In this document: piece after piece, positions 1 through 10,755 of the stretch
Layout: each line of letters begins with the position of its first letter
How positions within the stretch are numbered: the stretch's first letter is position 1
The notes under the pieces: model-generated
What the model saw: only the letters and a program-made list of their open reading frames with translations
Databases searched by the model: none
What the model was told of the DNA's origin: nothing
Translations under genes and position numbers: made by a program
Source of the DNA: Macrotrachela quadricornifera
Taxonomy: Eukaryota > Rotifera > Eurotatoria > Philodinida > Philodinidae
Assembly (NCBI GenBank): GCA_022393335.1
Contig: JAJEKB010021001.1
Location: 420,458-484,457, forward strand
DNA length: 64,000 nt
Direction: 5' to 3'

Positions 1-980
1 TCGATCATCTTCCAAGTAAACATGGCCAAAAAATCTACAAAAATTGATCAAAAATTAAAGCAAATAAATATATAACTAGTGTTACTGTATTTTGTCTTTT
101 CGTACTTACATATCGCATTTTTTCTGACGTTATTTGTTTGAATTTGATATTTTTGCTAGTATCATATATGATTATCAAATATTAAATTAAAAAAACTCTC
201 TATGATTGTTTAAAACTGATCAAATAATAATTAAAAGTAAGTTCAAAACCATTTTACATCTTCTAATAGGAGTGTCAGAAGAAGATGAGAATTTGAATTG
301 AAACGTAATTTTTTAACGACTTTTGACGAGCATAAGTTCTTTCAAAATCAAAATTTTGACGTACTGATGTTTGATTGATAAGTTGGTGAGCTTCTCTGAA
401 ACTCGGAAACGATGTCGGTTTTATTCCAAATACTATTATACTTAAGCAATATTTTGAAATAACTAGAGAAAATATTGCAATTAAGTAAGAAAATAAAGGA
501 AGATGGTCGACTTGACTTGTGTGAAATATCTTGTATACCCGCCATGACTACTGTAGTTATCTTTTGGAGAAATGTCCTTCATTCACATCTAGATTAGATC
601 AAAACGTCCTTGAAATCAGTCATAGGTAGTTTGTTTTGTTCATCGGCCCTGTCCAGGCTATTTGAAAGATTAAAAAAAAAAGATAAAAGCTGATTTTACA
701 TCAGAACGCTGAGATAGATCAACGTTAGTTTATGCAGTCTAAATCACAAATTGTCTCCTACCAATTCACTAGACAATTAGAAATAAGTCGATATCAAACG
801 ATTTTGATTAGTCTAAGTGTTGTCTGTAAGCGTCATACGTGATCTTTTTAACCAGTGTCACTCATCCTAGTGTGAAAAACACTAATGAGAGAACCTTTCC
901 AACTGTCAAATCGCGTTTTAGATCAAACCTAATGAGTTCTAGGTTATCGACTATGTTGATTCCAAATATGAGCATGAAAA
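1..980. other. Intergenic, nothing recognised
   Basis: AT-rich sequence with only short reading frames and no codon-like pattern or recognisable protein motif on either strand. It could contain the far LTR of the decayed retroelement to its right, but I could not pair it with a second copy inside the window. Confidence 0.5.
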
Positions 981-1155
981 AGCCTCTTAGACCTTTCTTT
1001 CAGACTTATAGGCATTTTATTGACAATTTAGCCTGTAGGATGGTATATAGTTATCTGAAATCAAAATATCTTCATTGGATTTGTTACTATATACCATCCT
1101 ATAGGCTAGGTTGTCAATAAAATGCCTGTAAGCCTGAAAAAAAGGTCTAAGGTGT
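981..1155. repeat. Long imperfect hairpin (63-bp arms)
   Basis: Left arm 989-1051 and right arm 1086-1148 are reverse complements with about seven mismatches over 63 bases, separated by a 34-base loop. Complementarity continues a little further out with small gaps. The arms carry GGCATTTTATTGACAA and its complement. No flanking target duplication is obvious. It lies on the 3' side of the retroelement relic, so it may be a small foldback element or part of a terminal repeat. Confidence 0.7.
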
Positions 1156-1232
1156 AAGCTTTCAACTATAGGATGATATCTTTTAGATGAAAAAAAAACA
1201 TGAGAGATTCTATAATCAAAGGCAATGTTTAT

Positions 1233-2017
1233 TCAAGAGGGAAAAAATGTGAATGAACCTCTTTTCCCATCGAGGATTAAAACAGAACAGAACCGAATAA
1301 AAGGAGAAAGTAGCGAGCATATCGTGATCACTAACACCATCTCCGTGTAAGCATAAAACAAAGCAGAAGAAGAACAAAAGAAAAAAATTGAAATGGTGGT
1401 AGCACAATAAGATGGAGGTGGAATATAAATAGCTTGTAATTCTTTAGTGAAGTTAGCTATTGACTGAATATGAGTTTCTAGACGTGCAGAAATAGAAGAA
1501 AGAGCATTCGATGTAGGCAAATCAATTAAAGACACTGGTGGTTCCACTAAATTCAACTTGTGCATGATACGTTTGCGACGTTGAAGACCAGATCGTGACT
1601 TTCATTGAGTCCAACGATCAAAAGGATCGGGCGCAAGGAAGACGAATGCACCGAGAAGAAATAAAAGAAGTAGATTGAAGAAAGAGAGACCAATAAGTCA
1701 GAACAATAAATGATGCTTTAGAAGATGTTTATTCATTTGAGTAACAGATGTGTTGTTAAAAGTAATCCAAGATGAGGAGACTACTGAAAATGATAATCGT
1801 GAAGATTTTGTTGGGTAAGACAATGACAGTTACAATCATTAATATTTGCGTGACATTTACTAGGAGGAGAATTGTTGACCTGAGGTGTACATGATGGACA
1901 TGCTTGACAAACAGCACAAGTGCTACAAAACCAAGAACGTAGCAAAACTGAAAACCGTGGAAGAAGAAGAACGAGCAAAATAATGAGAAACACCACCAAA
2001 GAGATACTGAACGTCAT
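1233..2017 (-). pseudogene. Possible env-like third reading frame of the retroelement
   Basis: Downstream of the integrase on the same strand are two frames, 2017-1781 and 1565-1233. The first opens with a strongly hydrophobic stretch that could be a signal peptide and then a Cys-rich segment (C-x2-C-x2-C-x2-C spacing). A basic RRKR-like cluster appears near 1575, then a Ser/Leu-rich amphipathic stretch, then a hydrophobic segment near 1330-1400. Signal, basic cleavage-like site, helical stretch and membrane anchor in this order, placed after pol, is what an envelope-like gene would show. The region between the frames is broken by stops. No conserved motif was matched, so this could also be non-coding low-complexity DNA. 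Confidence 0.3.
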
Positions 2018-2141
2018 GATATAGAGCCAAGAGGAATGACGATAAATGAATGAGAAAAATAACGAACACCAGCACGAGCAAAATACCGTATGCGGAAAAA
2101 AGATGTACGAATATTAGAAGATAGAAGAAAGAAAGTAAAAA

Positions 2142-3188
2142 TTAAGAAGGCGGTTCACCAGTTTTCAAAATTACAGGGTGTAAATCTGATACATGATAAG
2201 AACGTTCGATACCAGTTGATAGATGACGAACAATATAGGTGAGGTGAGTGACCTGCACAGTGATTTGACGATCAGCTGAATAATGAGGATCAAGTTTAGT
2301 ATGATCACTAATTTGATAACGAGGATCCCCACGACGACGATCATATCGAGTTTTGACGGAAGATTGTTGAACAAAAATATTAATTTTTTGCCTGTTGATG
2401 ACAAACATTAAAGATTTTTTTAGATGAACGAAATGATCATTTGGACGATCAAAAGAAAAGATGCAAGGGGGAGAATCAATTGGGAGTTGAAGAGTACGAC
2501 CAACTAATAGCTCAAATGGAGAGAATTGAGTGGTCTTGTGTGGAGAATTATTAAAAGCGAGCACAACACCATCGAGATAATCATCCCACTCGTTATGATG
2601 TTGTTGTTGGAGTTTTGAAACTTGAACGACCATAGAAGCGTTGAATCGTTCCACGATTCCATTCGATAGGGGATGATAAGGCGTGCTAAAAATGTGATTA
2701 TACCCAAGAAGATGTTGAAATGCATGCATGAGTTAGTTATTGAAATGTGTTCCTTGATCAGTAATAAGCGTAGAACAAACACCATATTTACAGAAGATAT
2801 AACGAAAAAGAGTTAAAGTTGCATTTGAAGGTAAAGTAATAGCTGTAACAAATCGCGTAAACAAGTCAGTAGCAACAAGAATATATTTATTGTCACTAGA
2901 AGAAGTAACGAAAGGATCATAATAATCCATACCAATAATAGAAAACGGAACAGCAGTAGGTGAAACAAAACGAAGATGACCAGGTGGTTTTTACCGAGAG
3001 AAGTTGTACTGTTGACAAGAAATACAAACGCGTACATATTGTTGAATGATGTGAAACATGCGAGGATACCGATGAAGAAGACGAAGCTTAAAAAACATAT
3101 TATCAACAGAAAAATGACCACCTTGATAGAAATCGTCATGTGTTGCAATCAGAAGAGATTTGACCATCGAAGATGGTAGATAAAGCAC
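2142..3188 (-). pseudogene. Retroelement integrase, broken
   Basis: Three consecutive minus-strand segments make up an integrase. 3188-2991 holds the zinc-binding H2C2 region (histidines near the GGHFS segment, then the pair in VCISCQQY). 2930-2733 holds the start of the DDE core, with the first catalytic Asp in ATDLFTRF and the second in TDQGTHF. 2729-2142 holds the catalytic Glu in NGIVERFN, then the region with FELLVGR and a C-terminus ending in YHVSDLHPV, typical of gypsy integrases. The segments are separated by stops near 2730 and a frame change between about 2930 and 2991, so no functional protein can be made. Confidence 0.8.
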
Positions 3189-3296
3189 AGCTAATTTACG
3201 TGTAGATGTAGGTGTACGAGATATAAGTTTATAAAGAATATTATTTTTAATGATAAACGAAGAAGTTAAAGGAGAAGAAGAAGTACGATCAGTAAG

Positions 3297-4416
3297 TTAT
3301 TGAAAAATACGATGAAAGTCCGGATCATGTTGTTGTTCATGTGGTAAGCCAGAAACATTGAAAGAATTTGGTGAAGGGGCAGTAGTAAAACGTAATGACA
3401 CCGAAGTAGATGATTCCGATGAACAAATTGAACGAACATCAGAAGATGGTGAATCGAGATCAGGAACAGCCTGGTTAGATAGTTGAATGTGTTTTGGACG
3501 AGAACGAAGAGTCATAGCTGAAATTCAATCCAACGGATGAAACGAAGACAAAGTGGAATCGTTCGTAACTGGAAATTTACTTTCAAGACCATACGAAATA
3601 TCAAAAAGTGAACTATCCAAAGTACAAGAAAGGTAATCAGCGAGACGGTTGTTTTTACCGTCAATACGTTTCGTTTCGGAAATTTGATATTCCTGAATTA
3701 AATTAGTCACACGCTCAATACAACGATTATTAACAAGTTTTTGTAAGATGGCACAAATGGGACAATGACCAGTACGAATATAAACAGTTTAATCAAGCAT
3801 GAAAGTTCGCATTCTTCGAAGACAATGAAAAATAGCTAAAGCTTTCTTTTCAGGAACTGAATATCATTTTTCGACCGGAGTGAGAACCTTGGAATGATAA
3901 AATAGATTATATCGTTGACCATGAATATCTTGATATAATACACCACCAATTGCTATACCACTAGCATCAGTAGTTAATTGTAGAGAGAAACCATCAACAG
4001 GAAATCGAAGGAAAAGAGATGCAGTGGTGAGCACATGTTTAAGAGCCCAAAATGCAATGGGTTGTTCATGGGCCCATTAAAAAAGATAGCGACGAGCTTT
4101 AGTTAAATTAGTAACCTCATGTATGGGTTTAACAAGAGCACAAAGTGTGGAACAAATTTGCGATAATAGGTAAGACCATCAAGAAATTTATTTACTTGTT
4201 TAGAGTACGAGGTTCGGGTGAACCTAAAATCGCTTGTACAGCATCAGTGGTAGGTGTAACAGATGTTGCAGATATAGTATGACCAAGAACAACGACTTTT
4301 TCCACTGCTAATTCACATTTCGAAACATTGAGTACAGGTTTTGTAGCAGCGAAAGTGTCAAGAGCCAACTGTAAATGAGATATGTGATCGTCCATTACGA
4401 CGATCAGCAATAACAT
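3297..4416 (-). pseudogene. Retroelement RT (C-terminal end) and RNase H, broken
   Basis: 4416-4192 encodes the end of a reverse transcriptase, with the thumb-region motifs LNVSKCEL and LGHTIS. Between about 4190 and 3790, minus-strand frames contain a RKFVPHF thumb motif and an RNase H start with the acidic TTDASGIAIGG motif, interrupted by stops and frame shifts. 3710-3525 carries the end of RNase H (GKNNRLADYLS). 3515-3297 is a Ser/Pro-rich linker before the integrase. The catalytic YxDD box of RT is absent because the element is truncated at its 5' side. Confidence 0.75.
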
Positions 4417-4505
4417 TTTGAAGTCTAGACTCTCTGATTTCGTCTTCTTTACGTGTTTTTGAAGCTGATTCTTCGCGCATCGATTTTTTAATCTCTATTT
4501 CGACT

Positions 4506-4892
4506 TCATTTTGTTCTTTGTCTTTGAATTTTTTTAATCATAGCCATTCTCACCCTTAAAGTAGATTGATCATTACTAACTTTGGTCAGGTCCTTCATTT
4601 GAACGCATGCTTTAAAAACCTCAGATTTGCTTGCTTTTAGAGTATAATTGGGCTGCTTAACATCCAATTTATGAATCTTATTCTTATCTCCAATACAAAT
4701 CGTTATAGCCCTTGCAGTGCATTTCGATTCCTTCAGTCCTTTGTGTTTGCAAACCTAATAGTACAAATCATTGCGATTTATGTCTTTGATATATAAAAAT
4801 CTGTCAATGTTAATTTTTATTTTGCTCTTTGTAAAATTAATCCCTTCAGCATAACTGTTTAAAGCGCTATCATTGCTTTGACTTGAAGTCAT
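4506..4892 (-). pseudogene. FLYWCH-type zinc-finger gene fragment with in-frame stop
   Basis: Starting at ATG 4892-4890 the minus strand encodes about 128 codons. The segment NRNDLYY is followed by TAG, then VCKHKG and, after a spacer, CTARAI. This is the layout of a FLYWCH zinc finger (aromatic, Trp, Cys, then a second Cys and a His pair), with the TAG at the place of the conserved Trp (TGG). A basic helical tail follows, ending at a TGA at 4508-4506; a different frame continues the charged tail to about 4435. FLYWCH domains occur in MULE-like transposase genes and in large bdelloid families. The stop and the abrupt join to the retroelement at about 4420 mark it as a relic. Confidence 0.55.
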
Positions 4893-6300
4893 GATTAAAT
4901 TAAAATTTATCTGACAGATGACAATTGAGTTTCAAAAAGTTTTCTGATAGAATATTTTAAACTAATTTCAATGTTTTTTACTTCAAATTCTTGTCGGCAA
5001 AGTGGTCCGGATCTGATCTCCTCGGAATCCTGCATGCCAATGCAAAAGAATCCTATTTACGAGAATTATTGACAAGGGACGAAAATCGAACATCAGAATC
5101 CATGAGATCCTAGAGAGCTGCTTTTTCATCCTTGAGTTATAGTATCGTTATATTTCATACACAATAAATATCATTTATAGTATACGTTAGGACACAAAAC
5201 AGTATAACAAACAATACAGTAACTGATTCAATTGTTAAGTTGTAGATAAAACCATTAATGTATCAAATTCCATAATTAATACTTTTATTAATTACAAAAT
5301 CTCACTCTTGCATTCCTATGTTCTTTAAAGCGTTTGACTGACTATAATATTAAAAGCTAAAAGACTTAGATGGCAATTTTTCCAGCTTAATAGAACTTAA
5401 AGAAAAATCGATGGCTGGTCAATCATTATCACGTACTAGATCAGTAACAGTCTTATAATAAATCTGAGCAACGCTATATATATATCAGCTAATAAAATCA
5501 ACATATTGTTACGTATTTGACGATAAAACATAAAACTTGATGAAAATAAATATTATATTAATATGTAAATAATATTGATATTAAATTACTTATCTTTTTA
5601 GTAATTGATTCGAGGTTGAAAGGAATAGCGAAAAATTTTTCAATTGAACGTGTTTGTGTTAGATTAAAACAAAATAAATCTAATCTTATGTCTTAACTTT
5701 TAAATTCATATTTTATTATTGATTAGAAAGCATAGAGAATTTAGTAATGTAAAAATAATATTTCATTAATTTGTTTGTTAATTTCTAGCATTGTATAATT
5801 ACCTTATATTTTTAAAATTGGCTCTACTACGTTCTATCTTTCAAGCATTTCCCTATATTCATAGATTTATCGATAAAAAATAGATTCTTTTGTAAACAAC
5901 CATTTAGTACAGGAAAAAATATTCTTCATATTATTGATAATATCATCATAAATGTCTATAACACAATATGCACTCATTCCATGAACAGAATCCACTTTTT
6001 TTATACATATATAGAGTGATATCATACTGCAATAGTGAGGATGTGAATGAAGAAAATGTTTCAAGCTCAACATTTTATTTAAATAATCTCAATAGTTAAT
6101 TGTTTTGTATTTGACATCAGAGCACATGATGTAGCAAACCTAGATAATCTCATTTGAAATTCGGAATATACACTTGTGTTCCCTCTCTTTTAAGATAGAA
6201 TTGAATTTGCTTCTGTAATTCTTTATTATAAAAAAAAATAGGTAAAAAACAAGAGTACGTGTAAAATCCATATATATGCATCGATAAATCGAATTTTTAT
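4893..6300. other. Intergenic, nothing recognised
   Basis: AT-rich sequence between the FLYWCH relic and the 3' end of the NHL gene. Short frames such as the one at 5867-6073 show no domain, no splice context and no compositional sign of coding. The NHL gene's 3' UTR and polyadenylation site should lie just below 6300. Confidence 0.5.
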
Positions 6301-8456
6301 TTAGTAACGTTGAATTTTTTGTATTCGATAATTAACTGTATCAGACACATATAAATTGAGTTGGTTATCAAGAATTACCCAATAAGGAGTTCTTAAATAA
6401 GTAGAGTTCGTGCCAGGTATTCCTGTGACACCAGCAATTGTTGTACCAGTTGATTGTCCAGCTAAAAAAAATTGAATTCGATGATTATTTGAATCTGCAA
6501 CATAAACGTTGCCCATTGGATCAAGAGTTACGCCTACAGGGCCATCAAACGTTGTCGAAGTGTTAAGAGGCGAACCATTGGTGTTACCAGCAACAAGTGT
6601 CCAACTACTATCTCCTAATACCCAACGAACAATATTGTGACCAACATAATTAGCAATTATAAGACTATTTGACACGGAATCAAAGTAGAGACCAATGGGA
6701 CTGGATAACTGCGTAATATTTGTTCCATATCCATTTCCTCCAGCAGCTACTGTACCTGACGATGAACCAGATATATAGCGCATCACACGTTGATTAGCAC
6801 TATCCGTTATATAAAATGTATTAAAGTTTGAATCACTTACAATAGCTGATGGATTATTAAATGATCCACTTGAACTTCCCGGAAAACCTATAAAGATATT
6901 GATAATGAATTTCATTAATACATGCAGAATTGTCTAGAACAATCTAATAAATACTCTTGTCTTTAATAAATTTTGAATATTAAATGAATTAATAGTAAAC
7001 AGATCGATGTATTAAGTTTTATCTATTATTACAATATTATTAAAGCTATTCTTTGAATAATTTTAATACTAATAATTCAATTTTTAGCGTATCTGGTTGA
7101 AAGCACAATTTCAATTCGAATTCCTTTGTTTAAAGATTTATAAAATTTTGTTTCGTATTTTTAGAATTAATTCATCTGATGCTTAGAATTCATGAAACAC
7201 TAATGTTTTGAAATTGTAATCCATAAAGAAAAAAAAATATTTGCTATATGTCTTTCTTTCCAGTCATTGACATTCTTACCTGAGACGCCTCCGATAGTCG
7301 TACCCGATGATGTGCCATTAGTCCAAAATTGAAGTTGATGATTAAGCCTATCTACCACATAGACGTTATCATTCGCATCCATCAGAACACCAACAGGAGT
7401 GTATAAGTGACTCGAATCATTACCGAGTGATCCATTCTTCTGTCCAGCTATTGTAGTGGCATCCGACGCAACTATTACCCATCTTTGTACTCGACCATTG
7501 CCGAAATCTGCAACAATAAGTGCACCAGATGAATCCCATGCCAATCCATAAGGAACTGTCAATTTATTGCTACCTACACCCGGTGAATTTGTTATACCAG
7601 CTACAGTTGTACCTGTTGAATTCCACTGAAGTGTAACAGTACGGGCTACAAAAATAGGATGTTTCAGTATTATTTCACAATCCTTAAAATTCTATTTGCG
7701 AGAATACACTCTATTTCGCAATATTAAACATTGTGGAGCCAATTTCGGAATTCCAATATTTCGGTGCAGATGCAATTCCAAAGAATTCGGTACGATTCTG
7801 CTTCGAACTAATTCTTGATATTCTGTCGTGGAATTACTTTCTACCCTCACCCTTGTGCTGGACTTTATGGTTACAGTGTAGTCACTGAAATAAGTTAGCA
7901 ATTTCAAGACGGAATTCTGTGAAGTGGTTCGCCATCGGAATCAGTTCATAGAGTTCCGGAATTCCAGAATATTCAACATCATAGCACAGGATGACTGCTC
8001 TTATTTGCTACTAATGATTACAATACAATCTCTTTAATAATCATATATAGTCATATGATGAACGTTCTTTGTTTTATTATATTTCAAATATAAGAAAAAA
8101 GAAAAGAAATACTGTCTTACTTGTTGTAGATTTTGACTCAGTTTTTATCAACAAAACAGCAAGAATTGTAGCAATCACTGCACCAAGTATAAGTAGGGTA
8201 ACGATTATAGAGATAATTATGCATTTTGGAGATCATCAATAAAAATTCAAAAATGACGATATTTACAATAGAGTAAATAGAAAAGAAAAACTCACTTGTT
8301 CTTTTTTCTCTTTAAATTTCGATGATGATCAATTGTAGTTGCTTTTCCATTTGACCATAAATTTGTCTCCTAATATTTTTTGAAAAAAAACATAGAACAA
8401 AAAGAGTAAAAAATTCATTTTAAAGATACGATACATTTTCTTTCACTAACCTTCAT
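6301..8456 (-). CDS. Single-pass membrane NHL-repeat protein (5 exons)
   Basis: Hand-built exons are 8456-8451, 8369-8296, 8233-8121, 7645-7280 and 6887-6301. They sum to 1146 nt, 382 codons including the stop, with protein continuity at each join. The short N-terminus is polar with a KRKK cluster. One hydrophobic helix (IIISIIVTLLILGAVIATIL) follows near residues 30-65 as a type II anchor. The rest is NHL beta-propeller repeats with the pattern P-x-G(L/V)-x(6)-N-(L/V)Y(V/I)ADS-xNHR(I/V)Q, separated by G-rich G(T/I)TIAGVTG linkers. NHL propellers bind proteins, RNA or ligands; extracellular single-pass NHL proteins form large families in bdelloids. The intron ahead of the membrane exon ends in TG instead of AG at 8235-8234, so this copy may be mis-spliced. 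The 7646-8120 intron is long and has an internal repetitive insert rich in GGAATTC. The start exon (MK) is uncertain; exons at 10294-10689 may be the true 5' part. Confidence 0.72.
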
Positions 8457-9309
8457 ACACAAAAAAGCGTCATTTTTGTTGTTCAATGATTTTTAGATAA
8501 ATGGAGAAACCTCAGATTTAAATCCGACTGTTATATGCACTTCAAAAACGGAAAAAAATTGAGAACACATGGATTTTGATTAAACTGTCTGAAGAAAAAA
8601 TCATCCTTGAAAGTAGTAAGAAATAAATAGAGATCGACCAGTTCACTCATTCTCACTGAACTCCGTCCAAATGAACAGAACTTAATGTTATATTAGAAAA
8701 CCAATTCAAAAGAGTGCAAGTTGCATAATAGATCCATCAGTTGTCATCATTAATCCTGAAAAATGAGTATCTTATTTCAAGTAAAACTGATCACTATCAC
8801 CTTATGAGTGAAGAATTACAAGAACAGCACTTGTATATATGGTCTCGACAGTCTTTGTTGACGTAGATAATAAGACACGATCATCAGTCTCAACAGATGA
8901 GTCATCATCAGTAAATTACAGGTCATAAACGCATGCCCTTAGATAAGGTCAAAGGTTTGAGAAGTCGAGAAATCGATCCGTATGATTAGATAGGAAAAAT
9001 TTTGTCTTAATGTTTTATATAGCATTTTATAGTCCGCGAAATCCCCTATCAAATGATGTATAATAATTGAGGTTTTTATTTTGATTACGACAGACAAATT
9101 TTTTGTACGAAAACTGGGATAGATCAATGTTCACACAGAAAGCCGTAGGCAATAAAGAGATTTTTTGTCATAATTTAAAAATTTTTTGACGAATCATTTC
9201 ATCTTCTTCTCTCGACCAAGATATTGATGAGATAATATTGTATGCAAAATTTCATCACAATCGGATGAGCCTATGAGGAATTGTCGTATAAACGAGCGAC
9301 CGGTTGGAC
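8457..9309. other. Intergenic or long 5' intron, nothing recognised
   Basis: No coding signal on either strand. If the exons at 10294-10689 belong to the NHL gene, this stretch is intron. Confidence 0.4.
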
Positions 9310-9317
9310 AAACTAAC

Positions 9318-10175
9318 GGCTAACCCGAATTTCGCCAATAAGACTTTCGCCAATTGGACATTCGCCAATGGCGAAAGTCCATAAGATGAGTTGGCGAGAG
9401 TTCAGTGGACATTCGCCAAATTGACGAAAGTCCACTATACTTTCGTCAATACATCATCGGATTTTCGCCAGTTGGCGAATGTCCACTACACTTTCGCCAA
9501 TACATCATCGGATTTCCGCCAATTGGCGAATGTCCCATGTGCCCTCACTAATCTCTAAAAAAAGGTATCATAATAAACCCTATAGACTCTAAAACCTCCG
9601 GCAATTCTCAGGGCTCTTTCCCATGATAGCCAACTAGTTTAAAATTGAAAAAATATTCCTAAAAGAAACTGTAAAACGAAAATAATTAGATACTAGATGC
9701 TTGACTACAACTTAAAAAAAAGTCCGAAAAATAAACCAAAGTTAGATTCTGTAAGAGCTATTGTGAGATCTTTGTTTTCGAGAACAGTATATCCTGTATA
9801 TTATGGAAATCTCTACCAATTACACTGACATCTAGAATCAACGCAATAGGTTCTGATACATCCATCTTCGTATGTATCTACATTCATATTCCTCCGAGAA
9901 AAATAGCCAAAATTCATCGATTATTTGTCGACTAGCGAAAGATCACTGGACTTTCACCAATTGGCGAGAGTCCACAGTATTTTCGCCAATACGTCACTAG
10001 ACTTTCGCCAATTGGCGACTGTCCACTGGACTGTCGCCAATGTACCATCGGATTTCCGGCAATTGGCGAATGGCCCACTGGACTTTTGCCAACACATATT
10101 GTGGACTTTCGCCATTGGCGAATGTCCGGTTGCTCTCAGTTGGCGAAAATCTTATTGGCGAAATTCGGGAATCCC
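9318..10175. mobile_element. Non-autonomous foldback DNA transposon with 8-bp target duplication
   Basis: The element is flanked by the direct repeat AAACTAAC at 9310-9317 and 10176-10183. Its ends are inverted repeats: both start GG, then after four mismatched bases share CCCGAATTTCGCCAATAAGA with one difference within the next bases. Both ends carry arrays of the short palindrome TTTCGCCAATTGGCGAAA and its variants (about 9330-9535 and 9935-10160), while the 400-base middle lacks them. There is no transposase. An 8-bp duplication is the habit of hAT, P and Merlin elements; the GG start fits Merlin best, but this is inference. The apparent frame at 9925-10182 is a shadow of the repeat array. 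Confidence 0.8.
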
Positions 10176-10293
10176 AAACTAACCGTTTCTATAGTGGACT
10201 CACTTTTTGAGTACACAAAAACCACTAATCAATTGTTCTTTTTTTTTACTTGTGAAAACGAATAATCATATCAGAAACTCTAGTGACACTTAC

Positions 10294-10689
10294 AGTTACA
10301 GAACTTGTTATACGGTTTGGCTGTTCGACGAAATTTCGAGAAGTGGATGTTGTTTCTGTTCGATGTTGGTGATGATCATCATAAGCACCATTCGAGATCT
10401 ACTTAGGTAAAGTAACAAAATATAAAACGGTTGAATACTTTTAATATCTAACTGAATGTAAGTTATTGTTCGATCTTTTAGACTTATCAACTATAGGATG
10501 AATGCGACTTGATGATCGAATATTTACATGAATGATATGATTGGATCGCATCTTGAACGATAAATATACATTAAACATATAAATAATATAAATAGCAGAA
10601 TTCAAAAGAACTTACTTTATTATTAAGCTGTTGATGACGATGGTGAAAAGAACCTATTCTAGCATATGTTTTAGTCGATAGTGTACGAT
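10294..10689 (-). CDS. Two possible upstream exons of the NHL gene
   Basis: On the minus strand, 10689-10616 and 10398-10294 are open, flanked by good splice sites (acceptors ending TATAG and AAGTAG, donors GTAAGTTC and GTAAGTGT), and have a coding-like polar composition rich in His, Gln, Thr and Asn (for example GSFHHRHQQLNN and DDHHQHRTETT). The second exon is 105 nt and ends in the same phase as the ATGAAG mini-exon of the NHL gene, so it could splice directly to the exon at 8369. Cytoplasmic tails of this composition precede the membrane helix in many bdelloid NHL proteins. No start codon exon was found; the hAT-like element at 10756 lies immediately upstream. Confidence 0.35.
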
Positions 10690-10755
10690 CTATAATATTA
10701 TCTACGTGTTATAAGTATCAAATGAACAGTACGAAGTAAATGATACCTTCTGTTG

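Larger units (their letters stand above)
1216..4420 (-). mobile_element. Decayed Ty3/gypsy-like LTR retroelement, 5'-truncated
   Basis: Reading on the minus strand from high to low coordinates, the order is end of reverse transcriptase, RNase H, linker, integrase zinc-binding region, integrase core and integrase C-terminus, followed by hydrophobic reading frames that may be an env-like third gene. This pol order (RT-RH-IN) is that of Ty3/gypsy elements and retroviruses. Every segment is split by stop codons or frameshifts, so the copy is dead. The RT palm is missing: homology starts only near the thumb at about 4415, where the sequence switches to a broken FLYWCH gene. I found no LTR pair or primer-binding site in the window. 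Bdelloids are known to carry gypsy-like elements with env-like genes (Vesta and Juno families); assignment to one of these is inference. Confidence 0.75.

Noticed and set aside
839..1120. 93-codon plus-strand frame
   Set aside because: Half of it lies in the hairpin at 989-1148, and composition is not coding-like.
7692..7907. 71-codon minus-strand frame
   Set aside because: It falls inside an intron of the NHL gene whose flanking exons join in frame without it, and appears to be a repetitive insert.
9330..10165. Regularly recurring CGCCAATTGGCG motifs resembling a CRISPR array
   Set aside because: Spacing is irregular, copies alternate in orientation and are palindromic, and the block is bounded by inverted ends and a target duplication. 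The genome is eukaryotic.
9925..10182. 85-codon plus-strand frame with repeated DFRQLA-like peptide
   Set aside because: The peptide repeats are a direct translation of the transposon's palindromic motif array.
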